The notes under the pieces: generated by a model
Databases searched by the model: none
Told to the model about the DNA's origin: nothing
Seen by the model: only the letters and a program-made list of their open reading frames with translations
Part shown: piece after piece, positions 28,052 through 37,827 of the stretch
How positions within the stretch are numbered: position 1 is the first letter of the stretch
Layout of the letters: every line of letters begins with the position of its first letter
Translations under genes and position numbers: made by a program
Source: Gloeocapsopsis sp. IPPAS B-1203
Lineage (GTDB): Bacteria > Cyanobacteriota > Cyanobacteriia > Cyanobacteriales > Chroococcidiopsidaceae
DNA: 64,000 nt
NCBI RefSeq assembly: GCF_002749975.1
Contig: NZ_PEIG01000005.1
Span: 1-64,000 of the forward strand
Reading direction: 5' to 3'

Positions 28052-28618
28052 CTAGTTAGAAACTTCTGCTAACTCGATGACACGTCCTTCGAGATCTTTG
28101 ACTAAAAAGGTTAACGGTTTTTGACTGAGAATTTTGTGCTTTAACCCGCGAACTTCCACACGCATTAAGATTTGTTCTAAACAGTCGCGGTCAAAGCAAA
28201 CATGACGTTGCTGGTTCTTTCTACCCAAACCAGCACCAGAAACTACATGCAATTGAGTATTTTTCTTGAGTTGATACCACAGCCCATCAGGAGCATTCAA
28301 ACTACGAGTTGTACCAATTCCTGGACTAGCAGACATATATAATGGGTCAATTCCTGCTGCACCAATGGTTTGCTCATAGTTGTAGTAATAGTGTAATGGC
28401 ACATCAGCAGCGGGTAAATCAAGCAGTCCTTCATACAACTGTCTAGCTATTTCCATATCTGACACCATAACGGTGTGTACTTTAGGCGCGCTGGTCAGAA
28501 ATAGCCACATAGCACCTGCATAGGCGGCTAGTAGCATAACCATAATTCCTTGCGTGGAAAACAAGGTGTCGAGTCCTGGGAAAAAAGCACCTACAGTTAA
28601 AGGCGAAAGGAGAGACAT
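28052..28618 (-). CDS. Membrane-anchored glyoxalase/VOC-like protein
   Basis: 188 residues from Met at 28618; a frame reaching 28729 adds 37 residues of poor quality. It begins with one or two hydrophobic segments (STQGIMVMLLAAYAGAMWLFL), then VHTVMVSDMEIARQLYEGLLDLPAADVP, the start of a vicinal-oxygen-chelate fold, and continues to RHVCFDRDCLEQIL and LVKDLEGRVIELAE. The His/Glu spacing suggests a metal site, but the family function in cyanobacteria is unknown. Confidence 0.8.
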   Translation of the reverse strand: MSLLSPLTVGAFFPGLDTLFSTQGIMVMLLAAYAGAMWLFLTSAPKVHTVMVSDMEIARQLYEGLLDLPAADVPLHYYYNYEQTIGAAGIDPLYMSASPGIGTTRSLNAPDGLWYQLKKNTQLHVVSGAGLGRKNQQRHVCFDRDCLEQILMRVEVRGLKHKILSQKPLTFLVKDLEGRVIELAEVSN

Positions 28619-28964
28619 ATTACCAAAAACTAAAAACATTAATTTACAAGGGTTTGAGCGATAATTTGTATTAAAAACGGCAACTGCTGTCTTGCTTGAG
28701 AGTGCGATTAATTCACTTTGAGCAATCAAGTGTTGCTGAGCTAAATATTTTTATGTATACATTTCTAGTTTATCAATGACAAAAAATCTAACTTTTATAT
28801 TATGCGTTAAGCATTTATACTGGAGCAAACGAGCGAGAAGTTCCTCACTTAAGTTTTACGTAAATTTAGTAAGCGATCGCTATTTTGATAAAACAGCAAA
28901 AAAGTGAGGATAACCACTCCTCACTTTTCGGATGAAGTTTTTGAGAGTAGATGGAGGCAACTCA
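28619..28964. other. 346-bp gap holding a terminator
   Basis: Apart from the terminator at 28898-28928 no gene is seen. Confidence 0.4.
28898..28928 (-). terminator. Rho-independent terminator of the Pro-rich secreted protein gene
   Basis: On the minus strand AAAAGTGAGGA, a 7-base loop and TCCTCACTTTT, followed by further T. Confidence 0.85.
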
Positions 28965-29678
28965 CTAATTAACTAAGACAGCACCATCTTGTTGTACTCG
29001 AATTGTTGTTCGATCCTCTGCTAAATCAGTTGTGGCGTCTAATGTAACTTCCAACAATCCCATTGAAGTTGCACTCATAGTTGGTCTAAGTAATCCTCGA
29101 TCTTGTCGGGAAAATGTTAATGATACAGGTGCAGGTAGATCGCGTAGTGTCACTTCTGACTTTCCTGCAAGGCTGCGTTGTTCAGTATTACCAATGACTT
29201 GATAGAAAATCACAGCATTGGTTGTATTAGTCAATCTAATATTCACTCTCCCATCAACAGGCATTACTCTTGCAATAGGAGCTTGTTGTTGTTCTGGTAG
29301 CGGAGGCTGAGTTACAGAACTAGGTGCTGGAGTTGAACTGGGAGGAGTACCAGGTAGAGGTGTTGGTGGTGTAGTCGCGCTAGGTGCTGTAGGTGGACAA
29401 GGTGAGGGAGGCGTTGTTCCTGGAGTTGTAGGTGATACTGGGATATCAGGACTTGGAGATACTGGAGTTTGGGTACGGTTATAGGGCGCTTCGTTGAAAA
29501 TGCTTGGTTTAGGGTTAAGCGATGGACTACCAGGACTCGGTTGTAATTGAGAATATAACTGACTTTCTCTGGGGACGGCAAATGCTGCGCTTCCAGATAT
29601 TATTGGCATTATTATTACCGTACTGAATACAGTTAGAAATTGGATTTTTTTTAAATTATGTGGAGTAACGTTAAACAT
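28965..29678 (-). CDS. Secreted proline-rich protein of unknown function
   Basis: 237 residues from ATG 29678, which has GAGG 8 bases before it; a frame to 29699 is possible. The signal peptide ends near AAFA. A Pro/Thr/Ser-rich linker (residues about 45-135) is followed by a C-terminal beta-rich domain of about 100 residues (RVNIRLTNTTNAVIFYQVIG, RTTIRVQQDGAVLVN). The C-terminal part could be a surface or cell-wall binding fold. No family recognised. Confidence 0.7.
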   Translation of the reverse strand: MFNVTPHNLKKIQFLTVFSTVIIMPIISGSAAFAVPRESQLYSQLQPSPGSPSLNPKPSIFNEAPYNRTQTPVSPSPDIPVSPTTPGTTPPSPCPPTAPSATTPPTPLPGTPPSSTPAPSSVTQPPLPEQQQAPIARVMPVDGRVNIRLTNTTNAVIFYQVIGNTEQRSLAGKSEVTLRDLPAPVSLTFSRQDRGLLRPTMSATSMGLLEVTLDATTDLAEDRTTIRVQQDGAVLVN

Positions 29679-29799
29679 TTTTACCTCTTGGGCAAACATT
29701 CAACTTTGTTTAGTTTGATCGACTTATTTAAAAGTACTTTTTTCATCAAAAGCTATAAAATAGCTGCCTTCATCCTTTCTCTCGACTGGATTATATGCT

Positions 29800-29845
29800 A
29801 AAAAAAATTAAGTTATGAGTTAATTAAAGCATTGAACTCATAACT
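29800..29845 (-). terminator. Rho-independent terminator of the DUF2267 gene
   Basis: On the minus strand AGTTATGAGTT, a 13-base loop, AACTCATAACT, then a T-rich tail ending in eight T. Confidence 0.8.
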
Positions 29846-29872
29846 TAACTATACTCAACTATTTACTATGAA

Positions 29873-30769
29873 TTAAGCTTCTTCCCAGAGTTGTCGAACT
29901 TTTCCAGGTAGATATTGAGCAATTTCCTGACTTCGTTCTTCCGATAATTCCTCTTTAGTTGCAGCAAACACAGCTTTGACGGCTTGGTCGCGGTCTATAT
30001 CGTAACCTGTTGCTGCCATTGGTGATTCATTTTTAACGCGCGTTAAAAAGCGTTCGTCATTAACATTGGAAATATCAGTAGGATTGTGACGATTTGAATG
30101 ATCAAAAGGCGCGCGAATCCTGCTTAAGAAGCCAACAATAGGATTAGTATCGCGCCAAAGGTCTGCGATTTCCATTTGTAGCGCTTTATCCTCTGTGGGC
30201 AACACTTCTTTGTGTAACTCTTTTTCTACTTGGTCAGAGGTTTCTGTGGGCATCAAATCGCGCATGGCACGGTAAATTACCTCAGTGACATCCCTAGCAT
30301 CAAAAATATCCTCAAATCCCCCTTTGATCATTACCTTTTCTAGAAAAGGCATATCTTTTGTGGCAATCGGAACTGATACCCCTTCTTTGAGAGATTTAGG
30401 AGGAGTCTCCTCCATTTTTTGGAGCATTCGCTTACCTTTTTCGGTGAGTTCTGCTGATTCAAAGGTAATTAAATGCGGTAAGGGACCATCTTCTGCACCA
30501 AAAGTATTAGCAACTCTAAAATCAACTTCTTTAGATTCAACTGCACTAGGAACGTCTTCTTGGTTGGCATAGGCATTTCCTGAAAATTCTGCCTTGATAT
30601 ATTGTGTTTGATTGAGATAATCGAGATGACCTAATAATTCAGCTCTTGTTATCTGTATGCCTGGGAAGAAGTCACTTTCCTCAAAGTTAACTTCGTGCAT
30701 TCCTTGACCACTATCATTAATTTTATTGAGGATGATGTAGACAATATCTTCTCTAATGGGAATGGGCAT
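29873..30769 (-). CDS. DUF2267 domain protein
   Basis: 298 residues. The N-terminal 110 look like a winged-helix region (ITRAELLGHLDYLNQTQYI). DUF2267 follows from MPFLEKVMIKGGFEDIFDAR to IADLWRDTNPIVGFLSRI, and a second, weaker copy occupies the C-terminus (NDERFLTRVKNESP, QYLPGKVRQLWEEA). DUF2267 proteins are soluble helical proteins of unknown role. It has its own terminator. Confidence 0.85.
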   Translation of the reverse strand: MPIPIREDIVYIILNKINDSGQGMHEVNFEESDFFPGIQITRAELLGHLDYLNQTQYIKAEFSGNAYANQEDVPSAVESKEVDFRVANTFGAEDGPLPHLITFESAELTEKGKRMLQKMEETPPKSLKEGVSVPIATKDMPFLEKVMIKGGFEDIFDARDVTEVIYRAMRDLMPTETSDQVEKELHKEVLPTEDKALQMEIADLWRDTNPIVGFLSRIRAPFDHSNRHNPTDISNVNDERFLTRVKNESPMAATGYDIDRDQAVKAVFAATKEELSEERSQEIAQYLPGKVRQLWEEA

Positions 30770-31120
30770 TGCACTTTTCCTAATTCTAAATTGTTAACAG
30801 TAGTAGCACTATGAGTACAGGTATTTGATTTTCCAGTTGTGACCCTATTTTCTTACAGGAGCGGAACTGAGTAAACTGACGAGGGATCAATTGCGGCAAA
30901 GCACTACAACTGATATCAAAAAAGCAATTAGCTTTTAGTTGAAATAAACGGATAAATCCGATAGTTTGAAACCAAGATATTATCCATTGATTAAGGGAAT
31001 TAGCTAATTGCTAACCACTAGTCGCCAATTGTCATGTCACTGTAAATTATTAGGAATAATTACTTCATTGCATCTGTCACAGGAAGCATTTTGATAATTT
31101 TTTATTTTTAAGGATGAGTA
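30770..31120. other. 351-bp gap, nothing recognised
   Basis: No ORF or hairpin with support; contains the leader of the DUF2267 gene. Confidence 0.4.
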
Positions 31121-32521
31121 TTAAGACTCAGTATTTAGCGGTAAAGTAACAGTAAAAGTTGTGCCTTGATGTAAGAGACTTTCTACTTGAATTTGACCGT
31201 GGTGATTCTCGGCGATCGCGTTGGCGATCGCTAAACCAAGACCTGAACCTGTGGGAATAGCAACCGGAGTTGTTGCAGTATGAGTGCGCGCAGGGTCTAC
31301 GCGATAAAAACGATCAAACAATCGTGGTAAGGCTGTTTCAGGAATACCAATACCTGTATCACTCACCTTAACTTGCAGCAAAGCTATACGAGTCGCCAGC
31401 GGTGAAGCGATTCTCGTCAACTCAACATTGACTTTACCACCGTGTGGTGTGTAATGTACTGCGTTAACGATTAAGTTGGTAAACAAACGCACGAGTTGAT
31501 TCCAATCACCTTGAAGTGTAAACCAATCCTCAATCAGTTGCGGGTTATGCGATTCAGGCGCTTCAATTAAATGTAGCGACAGCGTAATATTCTTTTCAGT
31601 TGCGGGTAGTTGTTGTTCTTCCACCACTTCCATCAGCAAAGCATCCAAAGGACACGCAGCAAAACAGGGCTTCACAATGCCGCTATCTTGGCGTGCGAGA
31701 AAGAGTAGATCGTCTACTAAACGACCTAATCGTTGAGTCAGCCTTTCAATGACGGTTAACTGTTGGTAGTATTTAGCACCAGCACCTGAAGCTTCTAAAA
31801 GTTCAGGATCAGTCAGTGCTACTTGGACATTAGTTTGAATGAGGGCAATTGGACTTCTCAGTTCGTGGGAAGCATCAGCAGTGAATTGTTTGAGGCGTTG
31901 ATAAGATTCGCGTACGGGTTCCATTGCTTTTCCCGAAAGAAACCAACCACAAAAGGCAACAGAAAGCACCATTAACCCTGTGCCAAGACTTAAGTCAAAA
32001 ATTAATTGGCGGATTGGTTTTGTGACTTCAAACCACGGATGGCTAACGCGCAAATACCCTAACACTTGTCGTCCAACTTCAACTCTTTCGGTCACTTGTC
32101 GCAGTAAGAGTGGAGTGTAATCTTCCTGTCCTGCGACTGCATCTTGATCTCGAATAACCTTGACAGTTTCACCAGTGCGATTTGGATGAACTAGAAGACC
32201 TAATGGTTCAGATAAAGTTGACCATAGAAGTTCGCCGGTGGGGCTAAACCACTCCAAATCAATATGGTCGTCCTCGACAGCATCTGCATTATCTCGAAAA
32301 GTCGCTTCGATGTTGATGCGAAATTGGTCAGCATTCGTTGTGGTAGATTCAATCACAAGCGATCGCTCGACAACCTCGACAACGTGATTGAGAGTATCGT
32401 CAATTCGCTCGATTAATGTACTGCGAACATACAAATAAACTCCACTAGCAAACACTAATAGTAGTACAGCCGTAACTGCTGTATACCACAAAGCCAAACG
32501 GCGACGAGTAGCTTGAAACAT
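31121..32521 (-). CDS. Sensor histidine kinase
   Basis: 466 residues. Two membrane segments (about 12-32 and 177-196) bracket a periplasmic sensor of roughly 145 residues. A short HAMP-like stretch leads to the phosphorylated His219 in DASHELRSPIALI, the N box (FTNLIVNAVHYTP), the G1 box SDTGIGIPE and the G2 box GSGLGLAIANAIAE. It is a complete EnvZ/OmpR-class kinase, but no response regulator lies next to it in this window. Signal unknown. Confidence 0.95.
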   Translation of the reverse strand: MFQATRRRLALWYTAVTAVLLLVFASGVYLYVRSTLIERIDDTLNHVVEVVERSLVIESTTTNADQFRINIEATFRDNADAVEDDHIDLEWFSPTGELLWSTLSEPLGLLVHPNRTGETVKVIRDQDAVAGQEDYTPLLLRQVTERVEVGRQVLGYLRVSHPWFEVTKPIRQLIFDLSLGTGLMVLSVAFCGWFLSGKAMEPVRESYQRLKQFTADASHELRSPIALIQTNVQVALTDPELLEASGAGAKYYQQLTVIERLTQRLGRLVDDLLFLARQDSGIVKPCFAACPLDALLMEVVEEQQLPATEKNITLSLHLIEAPESHNPQLIEDWFTLQGDWNQLVRLFTNLIVNAVHYTPHGGKVNVELTRIASPLATRIALLQVKVSDTGIGIPETALPRLFDRFYRVDPARTHTATTPVAIPTGSGLGLAIANAIAENHHGQIQVESLLHQGTTFTVTLPLNTES

Positions 32522-32661
32522 TTTGAATTTTTGAGCTTAAGACTACGGTAGTACATCCGCTTCGCTCGTTGCTAGTAGTACGTGGTTAGTCCTAAACACA
32601 AGCTAATTGAACTATTGATGCCGCTATTTTAAGCGTATACAGTATCATTTTATTGCTTTGC

Positions 32662-33150
32662 TCAAGTTCCAAGTGCCAAGGTAAATGCAGCTGCTGCCAA
32701 AAATGCTGCTATTGCCCGAATATGGTTCCAAAACGTCCAGTTGGTTAGGTAACTAGCCCACAAGTTCGCACCCTCAATGGTGTCTGGCTTGACTGTCGCT
32801 AGCGCTTCATTGAGTGGCACATTAAACACGATTGTTACTAGCACTGTACCGACAAGATAGAGGAGGCTACCAATAAGCAAGTAAGCAGCGCCAGGTTGAT
32901 GCCACTTTGATAGCGAAAAAATAGCTAAAAGAAGGCAAGATAGAGATGTTCCAAATAAGGCAGCCATGAACAAGGGATTAATTGCTGTGATATTGATCGA
33001 TTGCATGGCAATGATACCTTGCGTTGATGGAAGTCGGGCAAGTGCGCTCATTACGAAAGTCGAGAAGGCAAAGAAAACTCCGGCTACCAACCCGCAGCCT
33101 AACGCTGCAAAAAGCTGCAAAACAACAGGTAAGTGGTTAACAGTTATCAT
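32662..33150 (-). CDS. DUF1772 (anthrone oxygenase-like) membrane protein
   Basis: 162 residues with four hydrophobic segments. The DUF1772 signature includes GVFFAFSTFVMSALARLPSTQG, the INITAINPLF stretch and VPLNEALATV, then WNHIRAIAA near the end. Relatives include anthrone oxygenase-like enzymes that act on polyketide aromatics, though most are uncharacterised. AGGAGG lies 6 bases before the ATG. It starts 27 bases after azoR and probably shares its transcript. Confidence 0.87.
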   Translation of the reverse strand: MITVNHLPVVLQLFAALGCGLVAGVFFAFSTFVMSALARLPSTQGIIAMQSINITAINPLFMAALFGTSLSCLLLAIFSLSKWHQPGAAYLLIGSLLYLVGTVLVTIVFNVPLNEALATVKPDTIEGANLWASYLTNWTFWNHIRAIAAFLAAAAFTLALGT

Positions 33151-33177
33151 AAAGCCTCCTAATGTTGTTGCAACGCT

Positions 33178-33807
33178 TTACGCCACTAATTGAGCAACTT
33201 GGATACGCGCAGCTGCGATTGATCGCGCTAAACTTGTGCCACCGAACTCATCATTTTCAATATGAATAAATGTGATATCGGTGATGCCAATAAATCCAAA
33301 GATTGCTCTTAAATATGGATCTTGATAATTGAGCTTCTCGTTATGCTCACCAGGTGCAAAACCAGAACTACCTCGCGCTGTAATCACAAACATTTTCTTA
33401 CCCAACACGAGTGGTTTGTAAGGATTTGCAGTATTTTCTGGTTCAAACGCGAAGGTTCGCCCCACACGCACAATCTGGTCAATATAAGCCTTAAATGTAC
33501 TGGGTACGCTGAAATTGTACATGGGTATGCCGATAACGTAGAGATCAGCTGCTAAAAACTCATCTATGAGGCGATCGCTAATAGAAATTGCCTTTGATAG
33601 TTCAGGTGTGCGTTGCTCTAGCGGTGTATAAGCTGCGGCAATCCACAGTTCATCGACATGGGGAACAGGATTACGACCAATATCCCGATAGGTGACAAGA
33701 TCAGAGGGATGAGTTTGCCTCCTCGCCTCAATGAATTCTCTTGTCATGCGACGCGAGTGCGATCTTTCTCCTCTAGGACTAGAATCAAGGTGTAGAATGC
33801 GAGCCAT
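33178..33807 (-). CDS. azoR: FMN-dependent NADH-azoreductase
   Basis: 209 residues, the usual AzoR length. The flavodoxin-like start is ARILHLDSSPRGERSHSRR, binding FMN phosphate. IGIPMYNFSVPSTFKAYID and the RGSSGF loop are also family landmarks. It reduces quinones and azo compounds with NADH. AGGAGG sits just before the ATG. It heads the azoR-DUF1772 operon and is divergent from an AraC regulator that may control it. Confidence 0.94.
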   Translation of the reverse strand: MARILHLDSSPRGERSHSRRMTREFIEARRQTHPSDLVTYRDIGRNPVPHVDELWIAAAYTPLEQRTPELSKAISISDRLIDEFLAADLYVIGIPMYNFSVPSTFKAYIDQIVRVGRTFAFEPENTANPYKPLVLGKKMFVITARGSSGFAPGEHNEKLNYQDPYLRAIFGFIGITDITFIHIENDEFGGTSLARSIAAARIQVAQLVA

Positions 33808-33965
33808 ATTTCCTCCTGATCTCTCACCATTTCAGCTTAGGCAAACGATTTAGACTCAGCTATCTGATTTTTGTGTAATTATCAAAATCTTGCGGTCTGT
33901 TTTCAGGCTACTTGGTAGAAATCACCCAAACGTGAAGACAATTGAGGACGAAGTGGGTTTGGAGC

Positions 33966-34838
33966 ATGAAGACAACAGTCCCGTATCAACAAGCAACAAC
34001 CTGTGTGCCCGTTTTGTCTAGTCAAAATCAAGATTGGGAAAATATTCTGGTTGAGCAATTTCAACATCCTGCAGGTGAGGGCTGGTGTCATTACAGCGAG
34101 GAACACGCAATTAGTTTATCACTGGCATCCCGTCCAGTTCGCTTGCTGCAAACGAGGGAAGGTAAAACCTATGTGGGGCTATACGGGAAAGGCGACATTT
34201 CTCTAACGCCTGCAAAAACCCCGTTTTTTGCCCGCTGGGATAGTGATGACCACTACTTGCAGATTCGCATTGCGGCACGTTTCCTTCAGCGCGTTGCTAG
34301 CGAAACGATTAACATCAATTCCGATCGCCTTGAATTACTTCCCGAATTTCGGACACGCGATCCGCAAATTGAGGCGATCGCTATGCTGCTGCTTGCTGAA
34401 CTCAAACAAAAACATCTAGGAGGAAGGCTCTATACTGAATCACTGGCAAATGTGTTAGCAGTGCATTTGCTCAGACAATACTCTGCGTCTGCACCTCACT
34501 TGGCAATTTATGAAGGCGGTTTAACCCAGCGCCAACTTGTGCAAGTTTTGGAATACATTAACGAACATTTGAGTCAAGACATTAAGCTTGCAGACTTAGC
34601 TCGGTTACTGGGCATGAGTCAATTTCACTTTAGCCATTTGTTCAAGCAATCACTAGGGATAGCTCCTTATCAATACCTACTTCAGCAACGCGTAGAACGG
34701 GCAAAGCAGTTGTTGAAACAAACCGATCAATCAATTATAGATATTGCCTTCTTGTGTGGATTCAACAGTCACAGTCATTTAAGCAAACAATTTCGGCAGT
34801 TGACAGGTATGACACCCACAGCCTACAGAGCGCATTAA
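33966..34838 (+). CDS. AraC-family transcriptional regulator
   Basis: 290 residues from ATG 33966 (TGGAG upstream); an upstream TTG is less likely. The N-terminal 180 residues are a sensory half with no recognised fold. The C-terminal 100 carry two helix-turn-helix units: DIKLADLARLLGMSQFHFSHLFKQSLG and IIDIAFLCGFNSHSHLSKQFRQLTG. Divergent from azoR-DUF1772 across 158 bases, it probably regulates them, possibly in response to a quinone or aromatic compound. Confidence 0.92.
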   Translation: MKTTVPYQQATTCVPVLSSQNQDWENILVEQFQHPAGEGWCHYSEEHAISLSLASRPVRLLQTREGKTYVGLYGKGDISLTPAKTPFFARWDSDDHYLQIRIAARFLQRVASETININSDRLELLPEFRTRDPQIEAIAMLLLAELKQKHLGGRLYTESLANVLAVHLLRQYSASAPHLAIYEGGLTQRQLVQVLEYINEHLSQDIKLADLARLLGMSQFHFSHLFKQSLGIAPYQYLLQQRVERAKQLLKQTDQSIIDIAFLCGFNSHSHLSKQFRQLTGMTPTAYRAH

Positions 34839-34967
34839 ATAACCGTAACTCAACAAACATGCCACTGGATTGCATTCCCTAATGACGAAGAGTACGATAA
34901 AATTTTGGCGTCTAGACAAGCCAGCCTTTTACACAATAAGCTTTAGACGTAGTGAGGAATGTAAATA

Positions 34968-35708
34968 ATGTCTGAGGCAGCACTGTTAGATTCTGTACTC
35001 GGTTTGCCAGTTCATCTCATGGATGACTATACTAGTTGGTTGCGATCGCGCCTCAAACAAGAAATTGGCACTCATGTGATCACGCTAAATGCAGAAATGA
35101 CGATGCAAGCAGAGCAGCATAATGCTTTAGCTCAAGCAATTCGACAAGCCGAGTTAGTTATTCCTGATGGTGCTGGAATTGTCTTATATATGTTACTTCG
35201 TGGCAAACGCATCCAGCGGTGTCCAGGCATTGAGCTTGCAGAGCTACTGTTAGATAGTATCGGACAAACACCAACGTCTTATCCGGTGTTTTTCTATGGA
35301 GGTTCTCCAGGAGTAGCTGTCCAAGCCGCAGAAAATTGGCAACAGCGATCGCCACATCTGCAGATAGTTGGTACAGAGCATGGCTATTTATCAGCAACTG
35401 AAGTTGAAAAATTAAAGCAAACGTTGCAGGAAATTCAACCCAAACTGATTTTGGTAGGGCTTGGAGTGCCGCGTCAAGAATTATGGATTGCCCAAAATCG
35501 TCATTTATGTCCTCAAGCAACTTGGATTGGTGTGGGAGGTAGCTTTGACATTTGGGCGGGGGTGAAGTCTAGAGCGCCAGCTTGGTTAGGAAATAATCAT
35601 TTGGAGTGGCTGTATCGCTTGTATCAGGAACCTTGGCGTTGGCGGCGGATGTCGGCTTTGCCTAAGTTTGCTGGCAAGGCTTTAGTTAGCCGATTAACAC
35701 AGGTTTAG
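34968..35708 (+). CDS. WecB/TagA/CpsF-family glycosyltransferase
   Basis: 246 residues forming the GT26 fold: VITLNAEMTMQAEQHNAL, VIPDGAGIVLYMLLRGKR, RCPGIELAELL, VGLGVPRQELWIAQN and GVGGSFDIWAGVKSRAP. These enzymes transfer a sugar or N-acetylmannosamine to a lipid-linked acceptor in wall-polymer or exopolysaccharide synthesis. The acceptor here is unknown. GAGGAATG precedes the ATG. Confidence 0.92.
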   Translation: MSEAALLDSVLGLPVHLMDDYTSWLRSRLKQEIGTHVITLNAEMTMQAEQHNALAQAIRQAELVIPDGAGIVLYMLLRGKRIQRCPGIELAELLLDSIGQTPTSYPVFFYGGSPGVAVQAAENWQQRSPHLQIVGTEHGYLSATEVEKLKQTLQEIQPKLILVGLGVPRQELWIAQNRHLCPQATWIGVGGSFDIWAGVKSRAPAWLGNNHLEWLYRLYQEPWRWRRMSALPKFAGKALVSRLTQV

Positions 35709-35857
35709 TATTGCACGCTCTCAAGTGAGTAGTAATAAACTATCATCTTCAGTTGAATAATCAGGCTGTGCTTGAGTTGCTAGTTACTAGTGACTGGACG
35801 CTAATCGCAATAACATCAAGTTTGGTTGATTCGTGGACATCCTGCGTAAATGCGCTA

Positions 35858-35971
35858 GCGAATGAATTTGCTATTTCTTGATAAGCAAAGTCCACCTCTG
35901 TGGACTTAATGCTAAAAGGTAGTTTTGAGTGTACGAAGGTACACTTTGCTTGGATAGCCTCAACTTCAGTC
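35858..35971 (-). repeat. Dispersed two-hairpin repeat, copy 2 (inverted)
   Basis: The reverse complement matches 9725-9835 along about 110 bases: AGTGTAC-CTTC-GTACACT and AGTCCAC-AGAG-GTGGACT hairpins with the same flanks. It lies between the glycosyltransferase and the PhyH gene. Confidence 0.75.
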
Positions 35972-35999
35972 GTAGGCTATCTGTGATTCATGCTCACTA

Positions 36000-36866
36000 C
36001 TAACCGCTAACAACCTCCACACTTTTTTGTAATGCACTTCTACCAAAAGAAAAACGCTGACCCTGATAGTCTTTTGCAGGGATGACATAGCAAACTAAGG
36101 CATATCTTTTACCCTTGTCTTGCTGATGCCATCCTTTATGTACTAACTGTTGATTGGATATAACCATCGTTCCTGCTTTACCAAACAGCGGAACAGCTTG
36201 TTTATCGTTATATAAAAGTTGAATATCTTCTTTATAATTGCGGCTATTTTTGGATGCATATAGTACTTGCTTGAGCCAACCATAGCAATAATTAATGAGT
36301 CTTCTGTAGGTATGGCGATGAGAGCCAGGAATCACAGTGTATGGTCCATCGCCATATTCGTTAACATCAGTGAGATAAATAAAGACTTTGTAAACTGTCT
36401 TAGTTACGCAATCAGTATGATAGCCCCGCTTTGAGATGGTATCGGGATTGTCAATCTTGATTGAGATATTTCGCAGCAAAACAGGTTCGCCAATGCGCGC
36501 TTCAAAGATATCTTCAATGACGTGTGAACTGAACAGTTGTGCAAGTTTATCGTCAATTTCTTGAGCATTCATGATCTGTTGAACGTCCAAATCTACATCA
36601 TGAATATCTTTGCGACAAAGTAAATAGCAGTCTCCAGCAATAAGATAGCTGTGATTATTGATATAAGAATCTGCAACCTTGATTAAGCGATCGCACTCTT
36701 GTTTATCCAAAAACTCAGGAATAACTTCATAGCCTTGCTGGGTGAAATGATTCTGTGGTTGACATATATACTCTTGACGATCATTAATCATTCCAGTTAT
36801 CTCTGGCTGAATGACCGACAATTCTCGCTGAAGACGTTGACTAAACTTCTTAAGGCGTCTGAGCAT
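36000..36866 (-). CDS. Phytanoyl-CoA dioxygenase-family (PhyH) protein
   Basis: 288 residues with the PhyH double-stranded beta helix. The Fe(II) site is HxD in KRGYHTDCVTKT plus the distal His in QQLVHKGWHQ; an Arg in KGKRYALVCYV would hold 2-oxoglutarate. The PGSHRHTYRRL segment is typical. It hydroxylates an unknown substrate. It stands alone after a 961-bp gap. Confidence 0.88.
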   Translation of the reverse strand: MLRRLKKFSQRLQRELSVIQPEITGMINDRQEYICQPQNHFTQQGYEVIPEFLDKQECDRLIKVADSYINNHSYLIAGDCYLLCRKDIHDVDLDVQQIMNAQEIDDKLAQLFSSHVIEDIFEARIGEPVLLRNISIKIDNPDTISKRGYHTDCVTKTVYKVFIYLTDVNEYGDGPYTVIPGSHRHTYRRLINYCYGWLKQVLYASKNSRNYKEDIQLLYNDKQAVPLFGKAGTMVISNQQLVHKGWHQQDKGKRYALVCYVIPAKDYQGQRFSFGRSALQKSVEVVSG

Positions 36867-37827
36867 TGGACAAAGAGTTGGTTATTTTTTGTAACAGTAT
36901 GCTAAATTTTATACTTATTATAAGTCTTTTTGCAATTGTAAACTCAGTATTATTGCTGAACCTAAGTCTGATGAAAAGCAGGAGGTTACTACTAGTATAT
37001 CTTTTAAAGATTTAAAATATCAAAATTAGAAGTAACAGTTTCATTAGCTTTGTTTATTTATTTTACCGAATTACAGTTATCGGTACGCGCAAAGTTTTGC
37101 TTTGTTAAGAAATCTTGCACTAGCGAGTTATTTTTATCAGATATGTTGATTTAGTAAATTCCTAGTAACTAGGAAAGAAAATTCTTGTGCTGCGCTGTTA
37201 TCAAGAGCTAGCAGGTGTTGAATAATACATTAATAGTTTGACTAGAAAGGCAGAATTTTCTTTGTAAGTGGTAGATTACAGCAAAAAGACAAAGTTCGCT
37301 GCAACAGCACGAAGTATTATAAAATTCATTAATTTACTTAGTTAAAGACAAGCCAATTATGACTTTAATGTCAGTTTGATGAAAAAGAGCTTAGTGGTTG
37401 AAATATACGCCAGTGTCTACTGGTTGGCAAGCAGCCAAGCTGTTGCTCGAATTCACGTTAATTGAATTGAATTATCAAAATAAGGTCAGAAATTTAGAGC
37501 AAAACTCTGAAAAAGTTTTACGAGTAGAGCAATACATAGTTACGTTGTTGCGGATAAGATACCCGTTGTAACAAATGGCGTCAAACCGCCGTGGAGCAGG
37601 ACAAAGGAAAATGATGATTTGTTGTAATGACGATCTCAAATGGTATGTGTATACCGTTTAAGGAATAAAAATAAATAATTTGAAACGGCGATCGCAGGCA
37701 ATAGTATCATATGTGGCGTTTTCTCTTCCTAGACAGCTCACCTTCAGCGGTACCAGATTTCAGTAAGTTTGGGTAGGATTTTTAATGGGACAATCATTAA
37801 AGATTAAAGCCAGAGAGTACCCCGAAT
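36867..37827. other. 961-bp gap before dxs
   Basis: No convincing gene. Two 28-codon plus-strand frames were seen: 37379-37465, with a basic start and some hydrophobic residues, and 37575-37661 (MASNRRGAGQRKMMICCNDD). Neither has a clear ribosome site. The imperfect palindrome GGTAT-gtgt-ATACC lies near 37642-37655. A long dxs leader is possible. Confidence 0.4.

Noticed and set aside
36867-37827. RNA gene (RNase P, tmRNA or 6S) in the 961-bp gap
   Set aside because: None of the conserved core sequences of those RNAs was seen.
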